A DNA stretch of 64,000 bases from NCBI RefSeq assembly GCF_900100715.1, contig NZ_FNCA01000009.1:52236-116235 (forward strand), in the 5' to 3' direction. The notes beneath the pieces were generated by a model. The model did not search any database and was not told the DNA's origin. It worked only from the letters and a program-made list of their open reading frames with translations. This stretch comes from Methanolobus vulcani (GTDB taxonomy: Archaea; Halobacteriota; Methanosarcinia; Methanosarcinales; Methanosarcinaceae). Below are positions 19,325-29,899 of this stretch, piece after piece. The position numbers were made by a program, and so were the translations under genes. How positions within the stretch are numbered: the first letter of the stretch is position 1; every line of letters starts with the position of its first letter.

Positions 19325-20119
19325 CTACTTTTTTCTCTTTTTACTGAGTTCAATATCAACTTTGACCTTTTTTATCGCAAGATCGGTCGAAAGTCCTCTC
19401 AGCATCCATCTGAGTGCTGAGGCTTGCTGGCTTGAATTTTTGGGGAATTCTTTTTTGGCAATGGACGAAGCTTTTGAACCTGCTTCTTTCTGCAAAGTCT
19501 CAAGTTTCTTTCTTGAAAATGAGTCAAATCCTCCAACCTTAAGCTGGGCAAACGATTTGAAACCCGGAGATGGAGAAGTGTTAAGCTCATTGATCTGAAG
19601 TCTCAGTTTTGAAGAAACAGAAGAAGAGTTCACATCTGCAACGAACTTTCTGTTCTCAGGTTTTACAGAACTTTCCTTTGATGTTTTTGATTCTGTTTTT
19701 GACACTTTGTTTCTTCTGGATTTAGGCAGTGCAAGCCTGTCAGCAATACTGTTCTGCTCTCTGGGAACCCATGTGAATTTAACCTTCAGATTATGTTTTT
19801 TAATTATGGAAGCAGTTTCCTCTTTGATCTTTGCAAGATTTTCGTTATTGACTTTCCATTTCCCTGACATCTGGCTGATAACAAGTTTGCTGTCACCACG
19901 AACGTGAAGAGGACCCTTCCCACCAAGTTTCAGGTAATTGGAAATACCTTCCTTCAGGGCTGTGTACTCGGCAACGTTATTGGTATTGGATGGTGAAGGT
20001 TTCTTTTCCTTGCTCCCTTCTGTTGGTTTTTTTCCAGTGCTCCAGTTGATTATCCATCCAAATCCCATTATTCCGCCGGGATTCGGGTCGCATGAGCCGT
20101 CAAAGTTCAGGGTGTCCAT
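19325..20119 (-). CDS. rnhA: Ribonuclease HI with C-terminal extension
   Basis: The first 140 residues are a type 1 RNase H: NFDGSCDPNPGG (first Asp), NNVAEYTALKEG (Glu), VRGDSKLVISQM (second Asp) and EQNSIADRLA (last Asp). All four acidic catalytic residues are present. It degrades the RNA strand of RNA-DNA hybrids. A Ser/Lys-rich linker and a helical extension (about 120 residues) follow; the extension is not a known domain to me. The gene stands alone on the minus strand between the kinase gene and the NapH-like gene. Confidence 0.87.
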   Translation of the reverse strand: MDTLNFDGSCDPNPGGIMGFGWIINWSTGKKPTEGSKEKKPSPSNTNNVAEYTALKEGISNYLKLGGKGPLHVRGDSKLVISQMSGKWKVNNENLAKIKEETASIIKKHNLKVKFTWVPREQNSIADRLALPKSRRNKVSKTESKTSKESSVKPENRKFVADVNSSSVSSKLRLQINELNTSPSPGFKSFAQLKVGGFDSFSRKKLETLQKEAGSKASSIAKKEFPKNSSQQASALRWMLRGLSTDLAIKKVKVDIELSKKRKK

Positions 20120-20203
20120 ATTTACTTTTCAAGGGTGTTCATTACTTTTGTATTTGCCGGGAAAATTGAATTAAAGGAAAAAAAGAAAAGTAGAGAGTAG
20201 AAA

Positions 20204-20833
20204 TCACGCATCTTTTACAGATTTCCCAAAACTCAGCGCATCCTTTGGACAGATATCAATACATCTTCCGCATTTGATACAATCAGGATTATGTGTCATA
20301 TCCACGATATTCAGGTGCATCGGACAGATCTTTTCACATTTGTGGCATTTGATACATTTTTCGATATCCATTTTTAGCGGATACTTATTCACACCTACTA
20401 TGCTTTGGAGTGTCCCCATAGGACAGAAAGTGCACCATGTCCTTGGAGCTATCGTAACTCCCAATACAACTGCAATGGAAGACGTTACCAGACACATTAT
20501 CACAAGCACCATTCCAATCTGGTTGATGAGTCCATGAGTGTTCATGAGCCTGTAACCCATAAAAACAATCATTAGCATGAAAAGAGGAACTCTTATCCAG
20601 TAGCTTTTGAGAAACTTAGGTATCTTTCTTTTTTCTGAGACTTTACCCACCCAGAAATCCATGAAACTTCCCCTCGGACAAAGGTTTCCGCAGAACCAGC
20701 GGCCTCTGAACGGTGCGATCAGAAAGATAGCACCAAAAACAAGCAACATGAAATAGCCAAGCAGTGGAAACCATAATCCTGCTATTGAAACGATGATCAC
20801 AAGTGGCCCCATATAGGGAGTTATTTTTAACAT
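20204..20833 (-). CDS. NapH/NosR-like membrane ferredoxin
   Basis: The 209-residue protein has about four membrane spans. It carries WFCGNLCPRGSF and WCTFCPMGTL, the paired cysteine motifs of the NapH/MauN/NosR group, and ends with two 4Fe-4S motifs (CIKCHKCEKICP and CIKCGRCIDICP). Such proteins pass electrons between membrane carriers and soluble or external redox proteins. No partner enzyme is adjacent. An 18-base palindrome lies about 95 bases before the start. Confidence 0.82.
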   Translation of the reverse strand: MLKITPYMGPLVIIVSIAGLWFPLLGYFMLLVFGAIFLIAPFRGRWFCGNLCPRGSFMDFWVGKVSEKRKIPKFLKSYWIRVPLFMLMIVFMGYRLMNTHGLINQIGMVLVIMCLVTSSIAVVLGVTIAPRTWCTFCPMGTLQSIVGVNKYPLKMDIEKCIKCHKCEKICPMHLNIVDMTHNPDCIKCGRCIDICPKDALSFGKSVKDA

Positions 20834-20926
20834 GATTTCACCAGTGTGTTATTTTTGTATTGTTGTATTATTAATTATTGTTGGTTTCAAATAAAAAAGA
20901 AAAAGAGTCGGGATTACTTTTCAACA

Positions 20927-20944
20927 GTAACAATATATTGTTAC
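20927..20944. promoter_or_regulatory. Perfect 18-bp palindrome, possible operator
   Basis: GTAACAATATATTGTTAC is an exact palindrome lying 94 bases upstream of the start of the NapH-like gene on the minus strand. It is the type of site that a dimeric helix-turn-helix repressor binds. It could also form a hairpin in the transcript of the CAP-domain gene, which ends at 21089. Confidence 0.5.
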
Positions 20945-21088
20945 ACTGAAACAAAAAGTAGGATGATAAACTGGTTTTGAGACGGTATCCAAATTATCTG
21001 TTGATAATAGCGAGAATGCGATCACAACACGTCCTCACTTCATCTGTCCTATTGTTTTGCTTATAATTGGTGGTCCGGGTCTTTAAAT

Positions 21089-22036
21089 TCACTTATTGTA
21101 CACTGCTGCAAATTCCACGAAATCATCGAAATCGACATCTTTGTCATTGTCAAAATCGAATACTGGATTGTATTTTACATTATCTGATGTTGAATTATAG
21201 ACTTCGGCAAATTCCACGAAATCATCGAAGTCAACATCTTTATCTCCGTCAAAATCTCCCTTCATGGATTCAGAAGGCATTACTTCCAGTTCCCATGCAA
21301 CGGAATCGGTTCCTCCGGAACTCACGGCGGTTGCCTCAATATCGTGAGTGGCTTCCGAAGGTGATTGCATGTTGTAAGAAGAAACGGTCACATCTTCATC
21401 GGTCTTGACAACAGTGCCGTCCACCGACCAGCTGACATCACATAAATCGTTTGCCTGTATGCTGAAAAGCTGGTCACTGCCATCTGAGCTTATGCTGTAT
21501 GACGCCGGGCTGGATGAAGTAATGGAAAATGCAGTTTGTGCGTCCGCATTCCAGCCGAAGTCCTCTGTGTACATGGCAGTGTTCGGATATGAAGTGTATT
21601 CTCCGACCCATATGCCAATACCTATCTCATTGTAATCGGGATTCAGGATATTAGCCCTGTGACCCGGAGAGTTCATGAGGTTCTCGTGAGCTTTCACAAC
21701 ATCAGGAGGATAATTCATGGCGATATTCTCGGCAACACGATAGATTGGATAGCCCGCATCCTTCATTCTTTCCCAGAAAAGAGTACCATCATAGGAATCA
21801 TGGGAAAAATAATCCTTTTCTATCATCTCTTTACTATGGTCTCTGGCAACCTGAGTAAGAACAGGATTGAGACTTAAGGGTTCAAGACCGTAACTTATCC
21901 TTTCAGCGTTGATAAGATCAAGCATCTGTTTTTCCTGCGCTGCATACACATCTTCTGCAGAGACAGCCGATACTAAGCAGGATAGCAGTATGATACATAC
22001 AAAAATGCATCCTGGCAAATAATACGTTTTCTTCAT
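21089..22036 (-). CDS. Secreted CAP/SCP-domain protein with dockerin-like calcium repeats
   Basis: A signal peptide (MKKTYYLPGCIFVCIILLSC, ending near VSAVSA) is followed by a CAP domain. This has LNAERISYGLEPLSLNP-like spacing, VARDHSKEMIEKDYFSHDS, AENIAMNYPP and NSPGHRANILNPDYNEIGIG, with the cavity His and Glu residues. The middle is Ig-like. The C-terminus holds two near-identical acidic repeats (FDGDKDVDFDDFVEFAEVY and FDNDKDVDFDDFVEFAAVY), which resemble the calcium-binding loops of type I dockerins. It is exported. ATG 22036 is preferred over TTG 22051 because GAGGGAT precedes it. Confidence 0.85.
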   Translation of the reverse strand: MKKTYYLPGCIFVCIILLSCLVSAVSAEDVYAAQEKQMLDLINAERISYGLEPLSLNPVLTQVARDHSKEMIEKDYFSHDSYDGTLFWERMKDAGYPIYRVAENIAMNYPPDVVKAHENLMNSPGHRANILNPDYNEIGIGIWVGEYTSYPNTAMYTEDFGWNADAQTAFSITSSSPASYSISSDGSDQLFSIQANDLCDVSWSVDGTVVKTDEDVTVSSYNMQSPSEATHDIEATAVSSGGTDSVAWELEVMPSESMKGDFDGDKDVDFDDFVEFAEVYNSTSDNVKYNPVFDFDNDKDVDFDDFVEFAAVYNK

Positions 22037-22274
22037 AATAAAATCCCTCAACAGGAACCTAAAAAGTATATTGTTCCTTAAGCAGCAAAAGTATCTGATA
22101 TATTATATATATTCTTATATAATAACTTGAGAGAGATTATTTTATCGAAAGAACTATGATAATATAGAATTTCAGAAATTTTGGGAAGATACCTTCCAAA
22201 GAGTTTTTATGTTGTACTATCTCCATATATAATGGGCACATAAAAGCCCGACTTCAAACATATGGGGAATTAAT

Positions 22275-24179
22275 GTGGAAGATGACAGAATATCGTATCA
22301 TGAGTCAGTGCGTACAGTATATAAAAGGATAAAAGAAGACGGTATGACCAATGTCTGGGACCGCTACGAAGCCCAGGGAATGGGTAGCAGCCCGGACAGA
22401 AGATGTACGTTTTGTCAAGGAGGAATGCGTTGCGATCTTTGTTCCAATGGGCCGTGCCGTGGAGATGCACTGAAGGACAAAAGGGGAGTTTGTGGAATAA
22501 CTGCCGACGGAATGGCCATGAGAATGATGCTTTTACGCAACGTCATGGGTGCTTCGACCTATCAGTACCATACAAACCAGACCATCAAGACACTTAGGGC
22601 CACCGCAAAAGGTGAAACTCCTTTTAAGATCACCGAAGAGGAAAAACTGAGAAACTTTGCCGGAAGACTCGGAATAGATTCCAGTGGAAACATAGGAGAT
22701 GTTGCCCTGAAACTCTGTGATTTTGTAGAAGAGGATTTTACAAGGGAATACGGACAGTCAAGTAAAATTGTGGAATTACTGGCTCCAAAGGAAAGACAGG
22801 AGTTATGGAAGAAGATCGGTATCTTTCCCGGAGGAATCCAGACAGAGATCCTGAGGTCAACAAGCTCATCCCTGACCAATGTAGATGGAAATTACGTCAG
22901 TCTTGCACTGAAGGCCATGAAACTTGGTGTGGCAATGGCATACCAGAGCCAGATAGTCAATGAATACTGCCAGGACATCATATTCGGATTGCCCAGACCT
23001 CACAACATGAGAGTAGATCTCGGAGTTCTTGATCCTGATTACGTGAATATTCTTCCGAACGGACACGAGCCATTTCTGGGATTTGCCATGGTGCAGCTTG
23101 CAAGAAAACCGCAGTGGCAGGATAAGGCAAAGCAGATTGGAGCAAAAGGTCTCAGAATTATTGCCAACATTGAGACAGGCCAGGAAATGATACAGCGGTG
23201 GGAGATGGATGACGCTTTCTACGGATTTACCGGAAACTGGATCATGCAGGAGGCTGTGCTTGCAAGTGGTTGTGTGGATGTTTTTGTTGCGGACATGAAC
23301 TGTTCAATGCCAATAGACCCGATGTATGCTGAAAAATACAAATTCAAGCTCATTCCTGTGAGCGATCTTGTTTCATTTGAAGGTGTCAGCGACCGTTTAG
23401 ACTACATTCCTGAAAAAGCAAGTGAACAGGCGGCAAAACTGCTTCAGATGGGTATTGATAATTTCAAGGAACGGAAGGCCAGTGTAAAGCCTGTTACAGA
23501 TCTGCCGATGAGTGAAGCTGTGGTAGGCTTTTCCACAGAAAGCATACTGGATGCACTGGGAGGAAAACTTGACCCGCTCCTGGATGCCATCAAAGACGGA
23601 ACCCTGCGTGGAGTAGCTGGACTTGTTTCCTGTACAACCCTGAGAGACACGGGTCAGGACAGTCACAGTATTGCCGTTGCGAAGGAACTTATCAAAAGGG
23701 ATGTGCTTGTGCTTTCCATGGGATGTGGGAATGCAGCCATGCAGGTTGGAGGACTCTGTAGTCCCGAAGCAAAAGAACTTGCAGGACCCGGACTAAAAGC
23801 TATCTGTGAAGCACTGGGAATTCCTCCGGTACTCAGCTACGGAACCTGTACCGATACAGGCAGGATCGCTGATCTGATAGCTGCTGTATCTGCAGCTCTT
23901 GGCGATGTGCCTGTGCCTGATCTGCCAGTTGTTGCAACGGCTCCTGAGTATATGGAACAGAAAGCAACGATAGACGCGGTATTTGCACTGGCATTCGGAC
24001 TTTATACACATGTGAATCCTGTTCCAACCGTTACAGGAGCACCAAATCTTGTGAAACTTCTCACCGAGGACTGTAAAGACGTTACAGGCGGAGTAATGAA
24101 TGTGGAAACTGATGCCGTAAAAGCAGTGGAACTCATGCTTGAACATATTGAGAACAACCGTAAGAAACTTGGAATCTAA
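22275..24179 (+). CDS. cooS: CooS-type Ni carbon monoxide dehydrogenase-like protein with altered C-cluster
   Basis: The 634-residue length and overall pattern match anaerobic CO dehydrogenase CooS. The N-terminus has cysteines at 44, 47, 53, 56, 61 and 73, which fit the B cluster plus a CxxC-type D cluster. Of the C-cluster ligands, His264 (NGHEP), Cys343 (DMNCSMP), Cys453 (VSCTT), Cys484 (MGCGN) and Cys525 (YGTCTD) are present, and the Lys of MEQKAT is kept. The usual GxCCTGNE segment reads NIETGQE, so the equivalent of Cys295 of the Carboxydothermus enzyme is Glu300. CO oxidation is therefore uncertain. GTG 22275 follows GGGG. The copB gene starts 22 bases after it. Confidence 0.85.
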   Translation: MEDDRISYHESVRTVYKRIKEDGMTNVWDRYEAQGMGSSPDRRCTFCQGGMRCDLCSNGPCRGDALKDKRGVCGITADGMAMRMMLLRNVMGASTYQYHTNQTIKTLRATAKGETPFKITEEEKLRNFAGRLGIDSSGNIGDVALKLCDFVEEDFTREYGQSSKIVELLAPKERQELWKKIGIFPGGIQTEILRSTSSSLTNVDGNYVSLALKAMKLGVAMAYQSQIVNEYCQDIIFGLPRPHNMRVDLGVLDPDYVNILPNGHEPFLGFAMVQLARKPQWQDKAKQIGAKGLRIIANIETGQEMIQRWEMDDAFYGFTGNWIMQEAVLASGCVDVFVADMNCSMPIDPMYAEKYKFKLIPVSDLVSFEGVSDRLDYIPEKASEQAAKLLQMGIDNFKERKASVKPVTDLPMSEAVVGFSTESILDALGGKLDPLLDAIKDGTLRGVAGLVSCTTLRDTGQDSHSIAVAKELIKRDVLVLSMGCGNAAMQVGGLCSPEAKELAGPGLKAICEALGIPPVLSYGTCTDTGRIADLIAAVSAALGDVPVPDLPVVATAPEYMEQKATIDAVFALAFGLYTHVNPVPTVTGAPNLVKLLTEDCKDVTGGVMNVETDAVKAVELMLEHIENNRKKLGI

Positions 24180-24201
24180 AAAAGAAGTTACCGGTGAAAG
24201 A

Positions 24202-26394
24202 ATGGAACATATGAACCATGATGATTCTGCCACAAAAGAAGAAAATGGAATGCATCAACATGAAAACGAGCATGAGGACAATCACGCAAAACATGAGATG
24301 CACCATGAAATGACAGAGAAATCAGGAGAGAAGCATGAAGATCATGTTTCCCATAATGAACATGGTGAACATTCAGAACATGGAAAACACGAATCTCATC
24401 AGGGTCATGGAGATCATTCCAACCATCATGCAATGATGGTCCAGGATTTCAGGAAAAGGTTCTGGATATCAATTGTTCTGACGATACCAATACTTCTCCT
24501 GTCTCCTATCATACAGGATTTCCTTGGTTCGACTTTTGGAATTGTCATTCCTTCCTTTACCGGTGACACATACCTGCTGTTTGTTTTCTCAACTGTGGTT
24601 TTTTTCTATGGCGGCTGGCCTTTCCTCAAAGGAATAAAGGACGAACTCTCTGCAAAAAATCCCGGCATGATGACACTTATTGCGGTTGCCATCACCGTAG
24701 CCTACGGATACAGCAGTCTTGTTGTTTTCGGACTTCAGGGAAAGCTATTTTTCTGGGAACTGGCAACCCTGATAGACATCATGCTCCTCGGTCACTGGAT
24801 GGAAATGAAATCTGTCATGGGAGCTTCCATGGCCTTGCAGGAGCTGGTAAAGCTCATGCCATCGGATGCTCACCTGATCAAAGCTGACGGAAGAACAGAT
24901 GATGTTCCAATTGATAAACTTAAAATCGAAGATAAAGTCCTTGTCAAACCCGGGGAGAAGATTCCTGTTGATGGTGTTGTTGTAGACGGGCAAAGTTCTG
25001 TGAATGAGGCAATGCTTACAGGCGAATCAAATCCGGTTCCAAAGGAAAAAGGGGACGAAGTTATTGCCGGTGCCATTAATGGAGAAGGTTCTCTTACAGT
25101 TGAGGTTCGCAAAACTGGAAAGAATTCTTTCCTGTCACAAATGCTTGATCTTGTTTCTCAGGCACAACAGAGTAAATCAAAAACCCAGAACCTTGCCGAC
25201 AGAGCGGCATTGTGGCTTACAATAATTGCACTGACAGCCGGTACTCTCACTTTCTTTGCATGGCTCTGGCTGGCAAATACCGATCTGGCTTTCTCAATGG
25301 AGAGAGCGGTGACTGTTATGGTGATTACCTGCCCTCATGCTCTGGGACTTGCAATCCCGCTTGTAGTTGCCGTCTCCTCTGCCATAGGTGCACGCAACGG
25401 ACTGCTTATCAGGAACAGGGGACCATTTGAGAGAGCAAGGAATATTGATGCAATTGTTTTTGACAAGACAGGAACTCTCACAAAGGGAGAATTCGGAGTC
25501 AGTGACGTTGTTGTCTTTGATGAGAACATGCAGGAAGAAGAAATACTCAGTTATGCAGCATCCATTGAATCTGATTCCGAGCATCCGATAGCAAAGGGGA
25601 TACTGAATTCTGCTGAACCTGGATATAAGGTTGAGAATTTCAGTGCCATTTCAGGAAAAGGTGCACAGGGAACCGTTAATGGAAAAGATGTGAAGGTCGT
25701 AAGTCCTGCATATCTGGAAGTTGACGGAATCAGTTATCCTGGAGAGAAACTGAAAGAAATAAGCAGTCAGGGGAAAACCACGGTTTTTGTTCTGATTGAT
25801 GAGAAGGCAGTGGGAGCTATTGCACTTGAAGACGTTGTCAGACCTGAATCGAAAGAAGCTGTCGGCAAGCTAAAAGAAATGGGTATCAAATGTTTTATGC
25901 TCACAGGTGACCAGAAGCAGGTGGCTGAAAGAGTTGCAGGCCAGATCGGTCTTGATGATTACTTTGCAGGAGTTCTGCCAGATGAGAAGGCTTCCAGAAT
26001 AAAGGAGGTTCAGGAAAGGGGACTCATCGTTGCGATGGTGGGAGATGGAATCAATGACGCACCTGCCCTTGCACAGGCTGATGTGGGTATAGCAATCGGA
26101 GCCGGTACTGATGTTGCAGTGGAAACAGCGGACATAGTACTTGTAAAAAGTAATCCGCTTGATGTGCTGGCTATCATGGAACTTTCAAAGGCAACGTACA
26201 GCAAAATGGTGCAGAACCTCTTCTGGGCAACGGGTTACAATGCACTGGCAATACCGCTCGCTGCAGGAGTGCTGTACCAGCAAGGAATATTGCTTTCACC
26301 GGCAGCAGGAGCAGTGCTTATGTCAATGAGTACGATCATAGTTGCCATAAATGCCAGAATGCTATCCATTGACAAAGACGGCAAGTCTGATTAA
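24202..26394 (+). CDS. copB: CopB-type copper P-type ATPase
   Basis: The N-terminal 75 residues are extremely rich in His, Glu and Met, the usual metal-binding tail of CopB. The core has the CopB-specific membrane motif TCPHALGLA (CPH rather than CPC), the TGES actuator motif, the phosphorylation site DKTGTLTKG, and the hinge [18 protein letters not shown]. It exports copper or silver ions from the cell. A longer frame opens at 24139, inside cooS, but ATG 24202 has GGTGA upstream and begins the His-rich tail. It is probably in one transcript with the CooS-like gene. Confidence 0.93.
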   Translation: MEHMNHDDSATKEENGMHQHENEHEDNHAKHEMHHEMTEKSGEKHEDHVSHNEHGEHSEHGKHESHQGHGDHSNHHAMMVQDFRKRFWISIVLTIPILLLSPIIQDFLGSTFGIVIPSFTGDTYLLFVFSTVVFFYGGWPFLKGIKDELSAKNPGMMTLIAVAITVAYGYSSLVVFGLQGKLFFWELATLIDIMLLGHWMEMKSVMGASMALQELVKLMPSDAHLIKADGRTDDVPIDKLKIEDKVLVKPGEKIPVDGVVVDGQSSVNEAMLTGESNPVPKEKGDEVIAGAINGEGSLTVEVRKTGKNSFLSQMLDLVSQAQQSKSKTQNLADRAALWLTIIALTAGTLTFFAWLWLANTDLAFSMERAVTVMVITCPHALGLAIPLVVAVSSAIGARNGLLIRNRGPFERARNIDAIVFDKTGTLTKGEFGVSDVVVFDENMQEEEILSYAASIESDSEHPIAKGILNSAEPGYKVENFSAISGKGAQGTVNGKDVKVVSPAYLEVDGISYPGEKLKEISSQGKTTVFVLIDEKAVGAIALEDVVRPESKEAVGKLKEMGIKCFMLTGDQKQVAERVAGQIGLDDYFAGVLPDEKASRIKEVQERGLIVAMVGDGINDAPALAQADVGIAIGAGTDVAVETADIVLVKSNPLDVLAIMELSKATYSKMVQNLFWATGYNALAIPLAAGVLYQQGILLSPAAGAVLMSMSTIIVAINARMLSIDKDGKSD

Positions 26395-26423
26395 TTTCAA
26401 TATTCCGATTTACTTATTTTTCT

Positions 26424-26447
26424 ATGCAGAGAAAATCTTTTCTGCAT
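26424..26447. terminator. Hairpin between convergent genes
   Basis: ATGCAGA (26424-26430) pairs with TCTGCAT (26441-26447), and an inner GAAA/TTTT extends the stem. It lies between the end of copB and the end of the small minus-strand gene, so it may serve both directions. Confidence 0.5.
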
Positions 26448-26454
26448 TGTTCAT

Positions 26455-26649
26455 TCAACTTTTTGTATATTTGTCAGCTATTTTTGTAACCGACACACCA
26501 AGTAAAAGACCCATAAATAATCCAATATGAAATGTAAGTTCACCGAATCCTGATTTGGCATGTATTTCCCATTCACTGAGTTGCAAAGATATAAAAAGCT
26601 GAATTGCAAGCAAAAAAATGGCAATTATTTTCCATGTTTGTAATCTCAT
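26455..26649 (-). CDS. Small membrane protein, 64 residues
   Basis: The protein has two hydrophobic spans (IIAIFLLAIQLFISL and FHIGLFMGLLLGVSV) and short charged ends. I do not recognise it. The hydrophobic pattern and its place between a terminator-like hairpin and a promoter-like AT-rich region favour a real gene. No clear ribosome binding site is present, so the call is moderate. Confidence 0.5.
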   Translation of the reverse strand: MRLQTWKIIAIFLLAIQLFISLQLSEWEIHAKSGFGELTFHIGLFMGLLLGVSVTKIADKYTKS

Positions 26650-26862
26650 TTATTTGTTCCCCGGATGGAAGAAATACGATCTCATCATCGAATTTGACCA
26701 TGCTTCTTCCTAATATAACTAATAAATTAAGATTAAATATAAAGAAATTATGCTAAAACATGCTTTTTTTAATGTTCGAGATAATAAAATAATCAGGAAT
26801 GAATCTCAGACCGTTTATTTCAATAAATATATATATAAATACAAATCAACAATATAAAAGCC

Positions 26863-28539
26863 ATGGAGATCCTCATACCTGATATTGTTGATACAGCTCT
26901 TATAAGTGGAGTAATATCACTCTTCCTTATTGCAGACATCCTGATCAAAAATTACCTGAAAATCAATCTCAGGGATGTTGGAGCTGATCTTGCTATCGGT
27001 GCAGTGGTTATTCAGTTTGGATATATTTCCATTATACTTGTAAGTCAGCAGATGGATATTTTTGGAATTAATGTTCTTCTTGCTATCTGTTTTGGGATTT
27101 TTTGGGCAGCCTGCCTCTGGCTTGCAGGCAAGAGAGACGCACTTACAGATATGTTCTCCTACACCATCGGAACATTTACCCTGGCAGCATCCATTATGCA
27201 TTTCCTCGGAACTTTCAAACCCATGGGAATGATAATGCTGTTTGTATATTCACTCATTTTCTCTGTGTTAGCTTTCCTCCTAGCTGATTACCTCAGAACT
27301 GAAGCTGTGAAAAAGACCTTTGAGGAACTGACCAAAGACCTGCAGATATATGATATGAATGAAAGTTACAGAAAACTGGAAGCAGGGAAGGAAAATATCG
27401 ACCCGCTCCAGCCTGTGATCGATAGAATACGAGGAGCCGTCAGGAATAATGATGATTTCACTGCAAGCGTGGGAGTAAGGACAATCCCAAATTTGTGCTT
27501 AAAAGTTCTCAGTTCCGGTGGAAAAAAGAACCTCATTATAAAGTATATCAATATACACCTGTACCAGCTTGCCATCCTTGCAAGAGAAGAAAAGAACAGG
27601 TTCGTATTGATGGAAGTTATCGATGCTTTCGGTTCCATTGGAAAAGAATCGGCAGAATCCGGTATGGAAAGCTTTAGTCTACAAACCCTTGACAATATGA
27701 CTGGTTTCTTCGAACTGCATAGGGAAATAGAATACTTTCCTCCGGTAGATAAACTCACACTCATCAAACACTCAAAGAACATTAAGGATATAGTTGACAT
27801 TTTCAGTAAAAAGAGCATCTCAAGTCCTCTTCACAAACTTGCAATCGCTACCGGTGATATCGGAGTTGCAGCTGCTAAAAAAGACATGCTCGACAGTACT
27901 GAAAAGTCAGTTGTCCTGCTTAAGAAGATAGCACTTGATGCAGCAGTTAACAAGGATACTGCAACCCTTAGCAACATCCGGGAAGTCCTGCTTGAACTTG
28001 CAAGGACAGTCGATAATAAAGACCAGAAACATCTGAAGAAACTTATTATCTATTCACTGAGGGATATCGGAATTAAAGCTGTGCAGGAATCTCCTGGAAG
28101 AGAAAGGCATGACTGCCTCGATAAAGTGATAGAAGCACTTGAAGAGGTCGGGCAGATATTCGGAGAGGAATCTCTTCCTGACGTTACTGCTGCACTGAAA
28201 GACATAGGAGTTGTTGCCGCGAGGAAACATTCAGATGAAAAGGTCTCAAGGATAATTCCTGTGATGGAACATTTCTGTACTGTTGCGGCATCAGATAATC
28301 AGGGAGACAACGTCTCACTTGCTGTCAATGCTATTGTTGAGGTATGCGAGATATCTATTAAGGAGCAGATGGTTGAATCTACTGCCAGTTCGTCAAAAAG
28401 CCTTGCAAACCTTTCAAACATCGAATCTATTTCAGTTATTGTTAGTGAAGCTATTTTTGAGATCGGCAAGTATCAGGAAATTGACAGGGAGATGTTTGCC
28501 CTTTTTGATAAGACATACCGCAAGTCAGGCGGAAGATAG
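26863..28539 (+). CDS. Uncharacterised membrane protein with long helical repeat domain
   Basis: The first 150 residues contain about five hydrophobic spans. The remaining 400 residues are helical and repetitive, with recurring units like ALKDIGVVAARKH, IYSLRDIGIKAVQE and ATGDIGVAAAKKD, spaced as in HEAT or TPR-like solenoids. It is thus a membrane anchor with a cytoplasmic protein-binding solenoid. No enzyme motif is seen. It is followed by ftr after about 105 bases, which include an AT-poor leader and probably the ftr promoter. Confidence 0.7.
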   Translation: MEILIPDIVDTALISGVISLFLIADILIKNYLKINLRDVGADLAIGAVVIQFGYISIILVSQQMDIFGINVLLAICFGIFWAACLWLAGKRDALTDMFSYTIGTFTLAASIMHFLGTFKPMGMIMLFVYSLIFSVLAFLLADYLRTEAVKKTFEELTKDLQIYDMNESYRKLEAGKENIDPLQPVIDRIRGAVRNNDDFTASVGVRTIPNLCLKVLSSGGKKNLIIKYINIHLYQLAILAREEKNRFVLMEVIDAFGSIGKESAESGMESFSLQTLDNMTGFFELHREIEYFPPVDKLTLIKHSKNIKDIVDIFSKKSISSPLHKLAIATGDIGVAAAKKDMLDSTEKSVVLLKKIALDAAVNKDTATLSNIREVLLELARTVDNKDQKHLKKLIIYSLRDIGIKAVQESPGRERHDCLDKVIEALEEVGQIFGEESLPDVTAALKDIGVVAARKHSDEKVSRIIPVMEHFCTVAASDNQGDNVSLAVNAIVEVCEISIKEQMVESTASSSKSLANLSNIESISVIVSEAIFEIGKYQEIDREMFALFDKTYRKSGGR

Positions 28540-28646
28540 TCTTCTTTTCGAAGAGTATATGTATTGTAATTGTCTTGTATTACTGCTATAGTTAGTGCAA
28601 CATGTGAATGTTGGCTACTTAATTCAACTTAAAACAAGGGATTATT

Positions 28647-29540
28647 ATGGAAATCAATGGAGTAGAAATCGAAGATACTTTTGCAGAAGCGTTCCCGATC
28701 AAGATCTCAAGAGTACTTATCACCGCAGCAACAAAACGCTGGGCAGAGATAGCTGCACTTGAAGCAACAGGATTCGGTACCTCTGTTATTATGTGCCCTG
28801 CAGAAGCAGGTATTGAAAAGTTCGTTGGTCCTGATGAGACTCCTGACGGAAGACCTGGTGTATACATCCAGATCTGCACCTTCGGATACGAATCACTTGA
28901 ACACCAGTTACTTGAGCGCCTTGGCCAGTGTGTACTTACAGCACCAACAACAGCTGTTTTCAACGGTATGCCAGAAGCTGAGAAGCAGTTCAATGTAGGT
29001 TTCAAACTCAAGTTCTTCGGTGACGGTATGGAATCCGAAACTGAGGTAGCAGGCCGCAAGATGTACAGCATCCCAATTATGGAAGGTGACTTCCTCGTAG
29101 AAGAGAACATTGGTGCTGTAGCAGGTATTGCAGGCGGTAACTTCTTTATCTTCGGTGACAGCCAGATGACAGCACTTACAGCAGCAGAGGTTGCAGTAGA
29201 TGCTATCAAGGACCTTGAAGGTACAATCACTCCATTCCCAGGCGGAATTGTTGCAAGTGGTTCCAAGGCTGGTTTTAACAACTACAAGTTCATGAAGGCA
29301 ACTGCAAACGAGAAGTTCTGCCCATCCATCAGGGACAAGGTCGAAGGTACCGAAATTCCAGAAGGAGTAAAGGCAGTTTACGAGCTTGTCATCAACGGTG
29401 TCGACGAGGATGCAATCCAGAAGGCAATGAAGGCAGGTATCGAAGCAGCTATCGCAGTTCCTGGTGTATCAAAGATCACCGCAGGAAACTACGGCGGCAA
29501 ACTCGGTAAGTACCAGTTCCACCTGAAAGACCTTTGCTAA
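28647..29540 (+). CDS. ftr: Formylmethanofuran:tetrahydromethanopterin formyltransferase
   Basis: The 297-residue protein begins [20 protein letters not shown] and carries the family segments TRVLITA-like [33 protein letters not shown] and [18 protein letters not shown]. The enzyme moves the formyl group between methanofuran and tetrahydromethanopterin in the C1 pathway of methanogens. The codon use is more even and GC-richer than in flanking genes, as expected for high expression. A T-rich stretch (29551-29580) after the stop is a likely archaeal terminator. Confidence 0.96.
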   Translation: MEINGVEIEDTFAEAFPIKISRVLITAATKRWAEIAALEATGFGTSVIMCPAEAGIEKFVGPDETPDGRPGVYIQICTFGYESLEHQLLERLGQCVLTAPTTAVFNGMPEAEKQFNVGFKLKFFGDGMESETEVAGRKMYSIPIMEGDFLVEENIGAVAGIAGGNFFIFGDSQMTALTAAEVAVDAIKDLEGTITPFPGGIVASGSKAGFNNYKFMKATANEKFCPSIRDKVEGTEIPEGVKAVYELVINGVDEDAIQKAMKAGIEAAIAVPGVSKITAGNYGGKLGKYQFHLKDLC

Positions 29541-29683
29541 AAGGCCCTTTCATTTTTCATATTTTTTGTATTTTAGTCATATTGTAATCGTTCTTCTTCT
29601 AAGATATTTTGTACTTGTCTTAGTTGTGCTTCTCCTCAAATCCCAAACAATGTCTAAAGCCTAACAATATCACATCACTGTTC

Positions 29684-29704
29684 TGTTGGAGGTTTTGACC
29701 ACAA
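29684..29704 (+). promoter_or_regulatory. Surface-regulon motif, copy 1 (weak)
   Basis: TGTTGGAGGTTTTGACCACAA matches the island motif most closely to copy 9. An AT-rich stretch (AAATCCATAAATATAATA) follows. The 38-residue ORF begins 56 bases downstream. It is the least certain copy. Confidence 0.4.
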
Positions 29705-29760
29705 TGGTTAAATCCATAAATATAATATTTTTGTTGATACTCTTTGAAAAATAAAAAAAG

Positions 29761-29877
29761 ATGGAAAGGAATAAACATCTGTTGCCAACATTGTTCACAA
29801 CTTTAGTTGTTGTAGGAATCCTTTCTGTATTCCTTGTACAAACCATATACAAAAAATTCATTGAAGATATAGAATAA
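29761..29877 (+). CDS. Small single-span membrane protein, 38 residues
   Basis: ATG 29761 opens a 38-codon frame: a short charged start, a hydrophobic span (LFTTLVVVGILSVFLV) and a charged tail ending FIEDIE. The first gene of a possible two-gene unit, it ends 22 bases before the 94-residue gene. The ribosome binding site is weak (AAAAAAAG). The clear span-plus-charge design is the only support. Confidence 0.4.
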   Translation: MERNKHLLPTLFTTLVVVGILSVFLVQTIYKKFIEDIE

Positions 29878-29899
29878 GTTTTAATACCGGGGACTATTC

